NCBI RefSeq assembly: GCF_001673635.1
Contig: NZ_LZMH01000028.1
Coordinates: forward strand, 52,767 to 116,766
Direction: 5' to 3'
DNA: 64,000 nt
DNA from: Mycobacterium asiaticum
GTDB lineage: Bacteria; Actinomycetota; Actinomycetes; Mycobacteriales; Mycobacteriaceae
The notes beneath the pieces are model-generated. The model saw only the letters and a list, made by a program, of their open reading frames with translations. It had not been told where the DNA came from and did no database searches. Position 1 is the first letter of the stretch. Each line of letters opens with the position of its first letter. Shown here piece by piece: positions 39,753 to 47,889 of this stretch. The translations under genes and the position numbers were made by a program.

Positions 39753-40967
39753 TCAGGAGACGGTGAGCTCGAGGCGTTCCAGGCGCCGCACCAGGATGCT
39801 GGGCACCCAGCGCCCCACCTCGGCGGCCCGGATTGACGAGCTGTGGTCCAGCAGCAGCCGCAACACGATGCGGGCCTCCAGCCGCGCCAGCGCCGCACCC
39901 ACGCAAAAGTGCGCTCCCCTACCGAAACTCAGGTGGTTCCTGCCTCCGGCGCGGTCCAGCCGAAACTCGCCCGGAGCCTCGAAGCGGTCCGGATCCCGAT
40001 TGGCCGCCCCCCAAAGCAGCACCAGGCGCGAGCCGGCCGCGAGGTCCATGCCCGCCAGGGTGGTGTCGCGCAGGACGTGTCGATAGTGGCCGCGGAACGG
40101 TGGTTCGAAGCGCAGCGTCTCTTCGATGAATGCCCCGAGCAACGCCGGTTGCTCGCGCAGCCGGCCGGCGATGTCGTCCCGCTCGGCCAGGATCGCGGCG
40201 GCACTGCCGAGTAGCGACGCGGTCGATTCACCCCCTGCGGCGAACAGCGTGATCATCATGACCTGTGCGGTGACGGTGTCCAGTTCACCGGTGGCGCAAG
40301 CGCTCGCCAGCTCGCCGAGCAGGTTGTCCTGCGGGTCGTCGGCTGCCCGGGCGAACTGGCCGCTGATGTATTTACTGAGCTCCATCACCGAAACCCCCGC
40401 GGCGGCAAGCTGTTCCTGATCCGCGAGGCCCTCGAGCAGTTGGGTTGCCGCGTAGCCCCACCGCACCAACTGCTCCACGTCCGCCTCGGGCAGTCCGATC
40501 AGCTCCGCCACCACCATCATCGGCAGCCGGTCGGCGACGGCGCCCATCCACTCGATGCGCCCGTCGCGCAGCGCGTCTTGCCACAACCGTTCGGCGGTCT
40601 GGGTGACGAAGCGTTCCAAAACCGCGATCCGCTTGGCGGCCAGATAACGCACCAGCAGCTTGCGGTGCACGGCGTGGCTGGGATCGTCCGCGGTGGCCAG
40701 CACGTGGGTCGGTCCGCCGAGCCCATCCATCTCGAAGGGCACGACGGTGCCGTGCGGGGTGTAGAGCATCGTCGCCGTCAAATTGGACGAGAAGTCGTCC
40801 GTTCGCGAGATCGCCTCATTGACGGCGTCCCAGCCGCATACGACGTAGAACCCGGACTCGCCGATCCGGTGCACCGGGCCACTGCCCCGCATGCGCTCGT
40901 AGAGCGGATACGGATCCTGGATGGACGCGTCGTCGAACAACTCGACGGGGTCGTGGAGGACGGTCAT
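39753..40967 (-). CDS. cyp144: Cytochrome P450 CYP144
   Basis: This 404-residue soluble P450 has an I-helix segment FAAGGESTASL with the oxygen-activating residues, the K-helix ExxR in EETLRFEPP, and the heme loop FGRGAHFCVGAALARLE with Cys355. CYP144 is known from M. tuberculosis (Rv1777), where it binds azoles; its natural substrate is unresolved. The start is ATG 40967. It is divergent from a TetR regulator across an inverted-repeat region, which suggests that this TetR controls it. Confidence 0.92.
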   Translation of the reverse strand: MTVLHDPVELFDDASIQDPYPLYERMRGSGPVHRIGESGFYVVCGWDAVNEAISRTDDFSSNLTATMLYTPHGTVVPFEMDGLGGPTHVLATADDPSHAVHRKLLVRYLAAKRIAVLERFVTQTAERLWQDALRDGRIEWMGAVADRLPMMVVAELIGLPEADVEQLVRWGYAATQLLEGLADQEQLAAAGVSVMELSKYISGQFARAADDPQDNLLGELASACATGELDTVTAQVMMITLFAAGGESTASLLGSAAAILAERDDIAGRLREQPALLGAFIEETLRFEPPFRGHYRHVLRDTTLAGMDLAAGSRLVLLWGAANRDPDRFEAPGEFRLDRAGGRNHLSFGRGAHFCVGAALARLEARIVLRLLLDHSSSIRAAEVGRWVPSILVRRLERLELTVS

Positions 40968-41095
40968 GGCTCAAGGTTGCGTGTCGGAAATCCGCAGGTC
41001 AACGGGTCAGGGAAAAGTCAACGAAAGTAGATACGCAGCACCGGGAACACGAGCCGACGGATTTCTCACCCAATCGACGAGACGTGCGCATATGC

Positions 41096-41130
41096 TGAGA
41101 TACTTCTACTTTTTCGTCTCAGATATGAGA
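41096..41130. promoter_or_regulatory. Candidate TetR operator between cyp144 and its regulator
   Basis: TCTCA-GATA-TGAGA (41117-41130) is a 14-base inverted repeat. A further TGAGA at 41096-41100 faces the TCTCA at 41117, giving an overlapping second dyad. It lies about 30 bases before the TetR start, in an AT-rich patch, as expected for an autoregulated TetR site. Confidence 0.6.
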
Positions 41131-41160
41131 ATCAGTGCCATACAGATCTCGAGGGTGCGG

Positions 41161-41718
41161 ATGAGCAAGGGCGATTGGCTGGTCGGTGGTGATCGCCGCG
41201 CGCGCGCCGCCGAACGCATCTACGACGTGGCCGTCGAGCTGGTGGCACGCGAGGGTCTGGACGCGCTGGACATCGACCGGTTGGCGGCCCAGGTGCACTG
41301 CTCGCGGGCCACGATCTATCGCTACGCGGGCGGCAAGGCCGAGATCCGGGACGCAGTTCTGGCCCGGGCGGCGGCCGACATCATCGAGGCGGTTCGATCT
41401 GCGGTCGGCAACCTGATGGGCCCGGACCGGGTTGTCACGGCGATAACACTGGCGCTCAGGCGGATTCGTTCCGATCCGGTTAGCCGATTGATGATCGGTT
41501 CGGTGCGTGGCGCCGACGCCATGACGGCGCTGACCGCGTCGCCGTTACTGAGCCGCTTCGCCGGCGAACTCGCCGGGCTGGCCGCCGACGACCAGCAGGC
41601 CGCCCAGTGGGTGGTGCGGGTCGTGCTCTCGCTGATCTACTGGCCGGTCGAGAACGAGGCCGTGGAACGTCAGCTGGTGCAACGGTTCGTCGCTCCGGCC
41701 TTCGCGCAACGCCGTTGA
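41161..41718 (+). CDS. TetR family regulator, probable controller of cyp144
   Basis: This 185-residue regulator starts at ATG 41161 (MSKGDWLVGGDRRARAAERIYD). The N-terminal TetR helix-turn-helix (about residues 12-60) includes LDIDRLAAQVHCSRATIYRYAGGKAEI. The C-terminal half is the ligand and dimer domain. It corresponds to Rv1776c by place and length. It is divergent from cyp144 and has an inverted repeat directly upstream, so repression of cyp144 and of itself is likely. The ORF extension back to 40921 overlaps cyp144 and is rejected. Confidence 0.9.
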   Translation: MSKGDWLVGGDRRARAAERIYDVAVELVAREGLDALDIDRLAAQVHCSRATIYRYAGGKAEIRDAVLARAAADIIEAVRSAVGNLMGPDRVVTAITLALRRIRSDPVSRLMIGSVRGADAMTALTASPLLSRFAGELAGLAADDQQAAQWVVRVVLSLIYWPVENEAVERQLVQRFVAPAFAQRR

Positions 41719-41723
41719 GCTGA

Positions 41724-42533
41724 CTACTCGTTGCCGAACTTCTCGTACAGCTCCGGCAGGAACCCGGCCAGGTGGTTCATCTCCTGGGCGCAGTGCACCA
41801 ACAGATTCCGGGCGCTGGACTCCGCGTTGCCGAGCATCCGGGCTGCGATCGGACGCACCGCCTTCGACGCCACGCCGGGAGCCTTTCGAACCGCAATGTG
41901 CGATCCGCCCATCCAGAACCGCGACCGCATCTCCGACCCGCTCGGCGTCGAACGGACGTGATGGATGAACCATCCGACGTCGACGGGCGCGTCGCCGGAA
42001 CCCAGCCGGGCACAGATGGCGATCGCGTCGTCGGAGTCGGGGGGCAATCCCATGGTGACCGGTTCAACGAATTGTATTGCGCCACTGAGCATTGCCGAGC
42101 CGATGTACTCGTTGATCATCGACCAGCGGCCAATGTAGCGTTGCGCGCCGGTCCGGCCGGTGTCATGCCCGTCCTTCCAGGCCGCGGACAGGTGGGCGCG
42201 CGGATGCCACAACTTGTAGCGACGGCTGTCGCTGCCGTGCCAACCGAACCACCATGACCACATCGGCGGTGTCACGCCGGGCATGTCCGTACGGACCGAA
42301 ACCTGATAGCCGCCGTCGGCAAGAACCCCGAATCCGTTCTCGGTCCACTGGTAGCCCTCGTCGGCCACCCGGGCCGCGTCGGCGTAGGCCAGCAGGGTCT
42401 GCTCGGCCTGGGTGCCGTGTTCCAGTGCCTCCACGACATGTCTTGGCAGCGCGGCCATCTCGGGTTTGAAGTACTTGCCCCATGGCGTGTCGGCATCGTC
42501 GCCGCGGTAACCGAGGTAGAGGTCAGTGGTCAT
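41724..42533 (-). CDS. DAPG hydrolase (PhlG-like) family protein
   Basis: This 269-residue protein has the pattern of 2,4-diacetylphloroglucinol hydrolase PhlG: WWFGWHGSDSRRYKLWHPRAH carries the conserved histidine-rich metal site, and GWFIHHVRST and CAQEMNHLA add further metal ligands. PhlG is a zinc C-C hydrolase that removes an acetyl group from an aromatic ketone. The mycobacterial substrate is not known. The ATG overlaps the stop of the upstream flavin oxidase by one base (TGATG), so the two are cotranslated. It corresponds to Rv1775. Confidence 0.85.
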   Translation of the reverse strand: MTTDLYLGYRGDDADTPWGKYFKPEMAALPRHVVEALEHGTQAEQTLLAYADAARVADEGYQWTENGFGVLADGGYQVSVRTDMPGVTPPMWSWWFGWHGSDSRRYKLWHPRAHLSAAWKDGHDTGRTGAQRYIGRWSMINEYIGSAMLSGAIQFVEPVTMGLPPDSDDAIAICARLGSGDAPVDVGWFIHHVRSTPSGSEMRSRFWMGGSHIAVRKAPGVASKAVRPIAARMLGNAESSARNLLVHCAQEMNHLAGFLPELYEKFGNE

Positions 42534-43873
42534 CAGAGTCTTCCCATCCAGCTGTTGAAGAGACCATCGGGGTCGTATTCGGCGCGAACCCGGTCCAGCT
42601 TGGCCATGGCCGCATCGCTGGCGAACCGCGCCGGGCGCTGGCCGAGGTTCTCGTCGGCCAGTTGGATACCGGTGGCCAGGTGTGACATGGCGGCCATGTT
42701 CGACCGGGCCCAATCGCCGTACTTGGCATCGTCGGCGGGGTCTTTCCACGCCCCGTACAGCGCCAGATAGACCTCGTCTTCGATGCTGTACGCCATATCG
42801 GGGCGCTGCGGTGACGGCCCCCAGTTCAGCCACAGGAAGTGCGACGGGTGATCCGGGATCGTGTCGATGATGTTGCGGATGCCGGGCAGCAGGTCCTCCG
42901 CCGACGCCGAGGTCCACATGTTGTCGGCGGTGTAGCGGTAGTCCGAAAGGTAATTGCTCATCACGGCGGTGTACCAGGTGGGCATGTCGGTCGGCATGTA
43001 GGGAACCGCGACCAGTGCCTTGTCCAGTACCGGGACCGTGCCGAAGATCGCCAGGGCCGCCTCGGCCTCCTTTTCGGAGTCGGCGAAAGCCGGTGATGCG
43101 AACGTGATCGACGGTGTTTCGATGCCCATGCTGGGCACGCTTCGGCCCGCCACGATCTGCATCTCCACGCGGCGGTCCACTTCTGCGCTGACATTGCGGG
43201 CCCAGGTGTAGATCTCGTCGGCATAGTCGATCGGGTAGACGTACACGCTGGTGCCGCAGGCCCCCGGCCGTGGAAACAGCTTGAGGTAGAAGGAGGTGAC
43301 CACCGCGAAGAAGCCGGGGCCGGCACCTCTTGCCGCCCAATACAAGTCGGGGTGATTGTCGGCGTCGCAGTGAATCTGCTCGCCGTCGGCGGTGACCACG
43401 TCGAGGCCGACGACGTTCTCGCACGCCAAGCCCTGGACTCGGCTGTTCCAGCCGTACCCGCCCTGCAGCAGGTAGCCGCCGACGCAGACCCCTTTGCAGT
43501 GACCGGCCGGGAAAAACAGGTTCTGCGCTTCGAGTTCGCCCATCAGGATGCTGCCGCCCTTCCCAGGGCCGACCACCGCGATGCCTTTCTCGGCGTCGAT
43601 CCTGGCGTGATCGATGCGGTGCATGTCGAGCAACAGGGCGCCGTCGCGCAGATGGTTTGCCGCCCAGCTGTGTCCGCCCGATCGGATGCTCACTTTGAGC
43701 TTGTTGGCTTTGGCGTAGCGGAGGGCGGCGACGACGTCGTCGGTATCGGCGGCTCGAACGATCACCTCCGGATAGCGCTCGGGAACACGCTGGTTCCAGA
43801 CCGTGCCGCGGCGCGCTTCCTCATAGCCGTCGTCGCTGCGAAAGAAATGCCGCCCCGCCGGCAGATCAGTCAT
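42533..43873 (-). CDS. Berberine-bridge-type FAD oxidase
   Basis: This 446-residue flavin oxidase has an N-terminal FAD-binding type-4 domain and a C-terminal BBE domain (LYLALYGAWKDP region to WMGRL). H68 in IRSGGHSW and C126 in PAGHCKGVCVGG match the two residues that can attach FAD covalently in berberine-bridge and oligosaccharide oxidases. No signal peptide is present, so it is likely cytosolic. It is coupled to the DAPG-hydrolase-like gene and divergent from an IclR regulator. It corresponds to Rv1774. The pair may oxidise and cleave an acyl-phenol or polyketide, which is inference. Confidence 0.88.
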   Translation of the reverse strand: MTDLPAGRHFFRSDDGYEEARRGTVWNQRVPERYPEVIVRAADTDDVVAALRYAKANKLKVSIRSGGHSWAANHLRDGALLLDMHRIDHARIDAEKGIAVVGPGKGGSILMGELEAQNLFFPAGHCKGVCVGGYLLQGGYGWNSRVQGLACENVVGLDVVTADGEQIHCDADNHPDLYWAARGAGPGFFAVVTSFYLKLFPRPGACGTSVYVYPIDYADEIYTWARNVSAEVDRRVEMQIVAGRSVPSMGIETPSITFASPAFADSEKEAEAALAIFGTVPVLDKALVAVPYMPTDMPTWYTAVMSNYLSDYRYTADNMWTSASAEDLLPGIRNIIDTIPDHPSHFLWLNWGPSPQRPDMAYSIEDEVYLALYGAWKDPADDAKYGDWARSNMAAMSHLATGIQLADENLGQRPARFASDAAMAKLDRVRAEYDPDGLFNSWMGRL

Positions 43874-43897
43874 CTACGCCTCCTCTGATTCGTTATC

Positions 43898-43914
43898 CGG
43901 TCCCTTTCGGACCG
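43898..43914. promoter_or_regulatory. Candidate IclR operator
   Basis: The inverted repeat CGGTCC-CTTTC-GGACCG lies in the 66-base gap between the divergent flavin oxidase and IclR genes, 26 bases before the IclR start. Position and symmetry suggest an operator; no binding data are implied. Confidence 0.5.
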
Positions 43915-43939
43915 CGATGCGGAACACTATATTGGAAAC

Positions 43940-44686
43940 GTGGCCCCAACGGAACGGAAAACACCGACGAATCGTGACGAGGGAATTCAGGTGCTGCGTC
44001 GCGCCGCGGCCGCGCTGGACGAGATCGCCGCCGAGCCCGGACAGCTGCGTCTGGTCGATCTCGGTGAGCGCCTGGGGCTGGCCAAGTCGACCGTGCGGCG
44101 ACTGCTGGTCAGCCTGGTCGAAGTCGGCCTGGTGAGCGCTGATTCCAACGGCCGCTTCTCCCTCGGCGAGCGGTTGCTGGGCTTCGGCAGCGGCACCGGC
44201 GCGCACATCGCCGCCGTGTTCCGGCCGACCATCGAGCGCGTCGCGGCGGAGACCGACGAGACCGTCGACCTGTCGGTGCTACGCGGTCAGCGGATGTGGT
44301 TCATCGACCAGATCGAGTCCTCACACCGGCTGCGCGCGGTTTCTGCCGTTGGGGTGCGCTTCCCCCTCATCGGTACCGCGAACGGCAAGGCGGCGCTCGC
44401 CGTGCTCGACGAGGAAGACGTCGACGCCGCGCTGTCCCGGCTGGGCAGCCAGGAGGCCGGAGCGCTGCGCCGGGAAATCGACGAGATCCGTTCCAGCGGA
44501 GTCGCTTTTGACCGGGACGAGCACACGCCGGGAATCTCCGCGGCCGCGATCGCCCGGCGGTCCATCGCGGACAACGTGATCGCGATCTCGGTGCCCACCC
44601 CCACGGACCGCTTTCTGGAGAAAGAGCAGCAGATCGTCGCCGCGCTGCGTGCCGCGGCCCAATCACCGGCGTGGGCAACGCGCTGA
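43940..44686 (+). CDS. IclR family transcriptional regulator
   Basis: This 248-residue regulator starts at GTG 43940. The N-terminal winged helix-turn-helix (about residues 13-75) contains RLVDLGERLGLAKSTVRRLLVSL, and the C-terminal IclR effector domain follows, with LSVLRGQRMWFIDQ, ISAAAIARRS and VPTPTDRF. IclR proteins respond to small acids or aromatic metabolites. It is divergent from the flavin oxidase/DAPG-hydrolase-like operon, so that operon is its likely target. It corresponds to Rv1773c. A strong hairpin follows its stop. Confidence 0.93.
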   Translation: MAPTERKTPTNRDEGIQVLRRAAAALDEIAAEPGQLRLVDLGERLGLAKSTVRRLLVSLVEVGLVSADSNGRFSLGERLLGFGSGTGAHIAAVFRPTIERVAAETDETVDLSVLRGQRMWFIDQIESSHRLRAVSAVGVRFPLIGTANGKAALAVLDEEDVDAALSRLGSQEAGALRREIDEIRSSGVAFDRDEHTPGISAAAIARRSIADNVIAISVPTPTDRFLEKEQQIVAALRAAAQSPAWATR

Positions 44687-44688
44687 AC

Positions 44689-44724
44689 CGCCGGCCGCGG
44701 CACTTCCCTCTGCCGCGGCCGGCG
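44689..44724. terminator. Bidirectional terminator between IclR and ANTAR genes
   Basis: A perfect 14-base-pair stem, CGCCGGCCGCGGCA (44689-44702) with TGCCGCGGCCGGCG (44711-44724), has the 8-base loop CTTCCCTC. Outer bases (GCTGAACC and GGTTTCAGC) extend the pairing with one bulge. It starts three bases after the IclR stop and serves both convergent genes. Confidence 0.8.
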
Positions 44725-44738
44725 ATGGTTTCAGCGAC

Positions 44739-45020
44739 TCAAACGGCGGAGTCCGCGAGCAGTTCGCCCCACTCGTGACGCGCCGCGGACTGTGCCTCGA
44801 TGAAACTGGGGGTCTCCGCCCCCGAACCGGCCAGATGAACCAGTGCCCAGGCCATCGCATACACCGGAACCCGGTGACGTTGTGCAGCGCCGTGCAATTC
44901 GTCGAATGCGGTGGCCGAATGGCACCGGCGCAGGCCGATCAGGATGCCCCGGGCAGTGTCGAGAATGCGACCCGAGTTGGGGTCGCCGGATATCTGGGTA
45001 GGGACCCAGCTTGCAGTCAT
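44739..45020 (-). CDS. ANTAR-domain protein
   Basis: This 93-residue protein starts at ATG 45020 (MTASWVPTQISGDPNSGRIL). Most of it is an ANTAR-like three-helix domain (ILDTARGILIGLRRCHSATAF, then LHGAAQRHRVPVYAMAWALVHLA). ANTAR domains bind dual-hairpin RNA and act as antiterminators, usually fused to a sensor domain; here there is no sensor. It corresponds in place to Rv1772. The 200 bases upstream hold no gene. The RNA-binding role is inferred from the fold only. Confidence 0.72.
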   Translation of the reverse strand: MTASWVPTQISGDPNSGRILDTARGILIGLRRCHSATAFDELHGAAQRHRVPVYAMAWALVHLAGSGAETPSFIEAQSAARHEWGELLADSAV

Positions 45021-45219
45021 GCCTTTCTTACCCCCTACCGATACGCCCGCAGCGGAACAAACATCTTGCGGGTGAAGACATCTCGCTGGGGGTGCGCCGC
45101 ATTGTGCGCACCGTGCCATGATTTGTGGCTTCGGCCCGCCGCGCCAGAGAGCGGCCCGTATCGATATGGACCTGTAAGTGTGTTGAGACCGGACGAATCG
45201 TGCTGCCGGACTGTGCGGA

Positions 45220-46515
45220 TCAGTCTCCCAGCACGCGCCGGGTGTAGTCGTTGAGGAAGACCCGGTTGGGGTCGAGGCGGTCGCGCACCGCGGTGAATCG
45301 CGCCCATTCCGGATAACGCTCCTTCAGGGTGGCCGCGGTCTGATAGTGGCGTTTGCCCCAATGCGGTCGTCCCGCATATTCGTTCATGATCTCTTCCACT
45401 GCGCGGAAGTAGTTCTCGTATTCCATACCGATGAACTGGTGTACCGCGATGTAACAGGTGTCGCGGGCGTGCGCGGTTGACAGGAACGCGTCATCGGGAG
45501 CGCTGAAGCGCACCTCGAGCGGGTACATGATCGGCAGCTTGCGCCGCCGCACCAGGTCGATGATCCGTTGTACCGCCTCGCGCGCATGCTGGCGCGGGAT
45601 CGCGTACTCCATCTCGGTGAACTTGACGTTGCGGGCGCTGGCATACACCTTCCACCCGTGATCCTGCACTGTCGACGGCGACATCAGGCTGGTCATCAGG
45701 CGGTTCAGTTGCGGTGCCGCGCCGGGGAATCGCCGGCCGGTGCGGCATATGACGTTCAGGCCGGCGTTTTCGACTTCCTCGCCCAGCCGCTTCTTCCACG
45801 CGGGCGCCGGCCGGGGCTCCTCGTTGCTGCGACGGGTCGTGCGCGCCAAAGCCGTGTCGCCGTAGGGGAACACGAAGAACTCGAAATGGTCGTTCGCGTC
45901 CACGTCGGCGTCGAGACGCTCGAGCGTGGTGATCAATGGACGTCGCTCGTCGGTGCGGTGCAGGGTGAACAGCGGCACCACCTTGAAGGTGACCCGGGAG
46001 ACCACCCCCAGCGCACCGAGGGAGACCCGGGCGGCCAGGTATTCGTCCTTGTCCGAGTCCTCGGACACGTTCACCACCTCGCCGGCGGCGGTGACCAGTC
46101 GCGCCGAAACAATCTGCGCCGAGACGTTTTTGAAGCGCGCACCGGTGCCGTGCGTGGCGGTCGCGGTGGCCCCGGTGATCGACTGCTTGTCGATATCGCC
46201 CTGGTTCTCGATGCCGAACCCGTGCCGAGCCAGCTCCGCGAACAGCGAGTGCAGCTTGGCCCCACCTTCGACCGTCGCCAGTCCGTTGGCCCGGTCGACA
46301 TCGATGACGCGCTGCAAGCCCGTCATATCGATCATCACGCCGTCGGTGCAGGCGCAGTCGGTGAACGAGTGCCCGGTCCCGACCGCGCGCACCCGTTCGC
46401 CCCGCTGCGCGGCGCCGGCAACGATCTCGACGAGTTCGGCCTCCGACGTCGGCCGCTTGATCGCTGACGGCGCGCAGACTTGGTCACCGGCCCAGTTGCT
46501 CCAGTTATCGCTCAT
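45220..46515 (-). CDS. Aldonolactone oxidase (gulono/arabinono-1,4-lactone type)
   Basis: This is a 431-residue flavin oxidoreductase of the aldonolactone oxidase family. An FAD-binding type-4 domain contains AVGTGHSFTDCA, whose histidine is the usual covalent FAD site. The C-terminal ALO domain contains GRPHWGKRHYQ, typical of the family. The start is ATG 46515 (MSDNWSNWAGDQVCAPSAIK). It corresponds to Rv1771, reported as an L-gulono-1,4-lactone dehydrogenase. It ends VFLNDYTRRVLGD. It is followed, after the gene at 46541, by PE_PGRS in the same order as in M. tuberculosis, but without an Rv1770 equivalent between. Confidence 0.92.
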   Translation of the reverse strand: MSDNWSNWAGDQVCAPSAIKRPTSEAELVEIVAGAAQRGERVRAVGTGHSFTDCACTDGVMIDMTGLQRVIDVDRANGLATVEGGAKLHSLFAELARHGFGIENQGDIDKQSITGATATATHGTGARFKNVSAQIVSARLVTAAGEVVNVSEDSDKDEYLAARVSLGALGVVSRVTFKVVPLFTLHRTDERRPLITTLERLDADVDANDHFEFFVFPYGDTALARTTRRSNEEPRPAPAWKKRLGEEVENAGLNVICRTGRRFPGAAPQLNRLMTSLMSPSTVQDHGWKVYASARNVKFTEMEYAIPRQHAREAVQRIIDLVRRRKLPIMYPLEVRFSAPDDAFLSTAHARDTCYIAVHQFIGMEYENYFRAVEEIMNEYAGRPHWGKRHYQTAATLKERYPEWARFTAVRDRLDPNRVFLNDYTRRVLGD

Positions 46516-46540
46516 CGCATCAGCTTTCGTTCGTTGGCAA

Positions 46541-47770
46541 TCACAGGAAGGTGCGCCCCTCACCCCGATACGTGGGCACGGTGCCGACGATCGCCGAGCC
46601 CCGCACCAAATGCAGGCAGTCGAACCGCTCACATAGCTCGCCGGCCTTGGTATGACGGAAGTAGACCTTGTCACCGATCTTCAGCCGCCGGGCGGCGGCG
46701 CCGGTCAACGGGGTCTGCACCTCGCCGGTGCCCTCCATCGGGTTGAGCTTCAGGCCGGTCGGCAGATAGGGCGTTGGCATCCGGTCTTTGGCGCCTACAC
46801 CGCTGGCCAGATAACCACCACCGAGGGCGGTCACCGTAAGCGCATCGGGCCGGCGCGACACCGGCAGCGCGAAAATCGCCGCGGGCTGCAAGGTGAACGA
46901 CGAATAGGTGTCGAACAGCGTCGGCGCGTAGAACCCCGAGCCGGCGGTCGCCTCGGTCATCGCCGGTTCCTGGGCGACCAGTTGCAGGTCGCCGGTGCCG
47001 CCGGCGTTGACGATCTGCAGGTCTGCCACCTCGCGCACGAGTTCGACCGCCCGGGCGCGACGTTCGCGCAACTCGGCGATCGACTGACGCTGCATCCACC
47101 CGACGATGAGGTTCTGCGCATGTTTGCCGGCCACCCGGTCACCGAAACCGGCGATATGACCCTCGTAGGACATGAGCGCGACCAGCTTCAAAGCCGGGCG
47201 CCGGGCGATCTCGACCGCGAGCGCGCGCGCCTGTTCGGGCGTGTGCAGCGGCGAACGCTTCGGCCCGATCTTCAGCCGGCCACCGGCGGGCCAGTAGCCG
47301 GCGTCCAGGTCGAGGCACAGCCGGACCGGTTGGTGGGTGGCGCTCTCGATCAGGTCCAGATGTTCGACGCTGTCCACCATCACGATCGGTGCCCCGTCGG
47401 GATTCTCGGCAGTCAACTCGCCCAGTTCGCGCAGCGCCACCCGGTCAGTCGGCGGGTAGGCCAACAGCAGATTGTCGAAGCCGTGTCCGGCCAGCCACAG
47501 TGTCTCGGCCAGGGTGAAGGTCATCAGTCCGTCGAAGCGACGATTCGAGTCAAGGATCTCCCGCTGGATCGCTCTGCACCGCAACGATTTCGACGCGACC
47601 CGGATCGGCTTGTCACCCGCCCGGTCAAGTAGCTGTGTGGCGTTGCTCCACAGCGCGTCGAGGTCCAAGAACGCGAACGGTGCATCGAGGTCGGCGAAGG
47701 CCTGCTCGTAACGCTGCAGCCGGCCTGGCAGATCCAGCCTGACCTGCCCCGACTCGCGACCGGCGTTCAC
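46541..47770 (-). CDS. PLP fold-III enzyme (alanine racemase N-terminal domain type)
   Basis: This 409-residue protein starts at GTG 47770. It has an alanine-racemase-like TIM barrel with the PLP lysine K61 in RVASKSLRCRA, and a C-terminal beta domain ending in a metal-site-like CERFDCLHLVRG segment. This is the layout of D-threonine aldolase and D-serine dehydratase-like enzymes, in which a second half coordinates a metal. The exact reaction is unclear. It corresponds to Rv1769 and runs into the aldonolactone oxidase gene with a 25-base gap. Confidence 0.85.
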   Translation of the reverse strand: MNAGRESGQVRLDLPGRLQRYEQAFADLDAPFAFLDLDALWSNATQLLDRAGDKPIRVASKSLRCRAIQREILDSNRRFDGLMTFTLAETLWLAGHGFDNLLLAYPPTDRVALRELGELTAENPDGAPIVMVDSVEHLDLIESATHQPVRLCLDLDAGYWPAGGRLKIGPKRSPLHTPEQARALAVEIARRPALKLVALMSYEGHIAGFGDRVAGKHAQNLIVGWMQRQSIAELRERRARAVELVREVADLQIVNAGGTGDLQLVAQEPAMTEATAGSGFYAPTLFDTYSSFTLQPAAIFALPVSRRPDALTVTALGGGYLASGVGAKDRMPTPYLPTGLKLNPMEGTGEVQTPLTGAAARRLKIGDKVYFRHTKAGELCERFDCLHLVRGSAIVGTVPTYRGEGRTFL

Positions 47771-47889
47771 GCCGTCACCTTACTGAACAATTCCGCGATT
47801 GCCGCGCATTCGACGCGGATGCATACCAGTCTGTGCAGTTCGCCGTCCGGATCACCGAACACTGTGCAATTTGCCCTGTTCCCTCGTGC

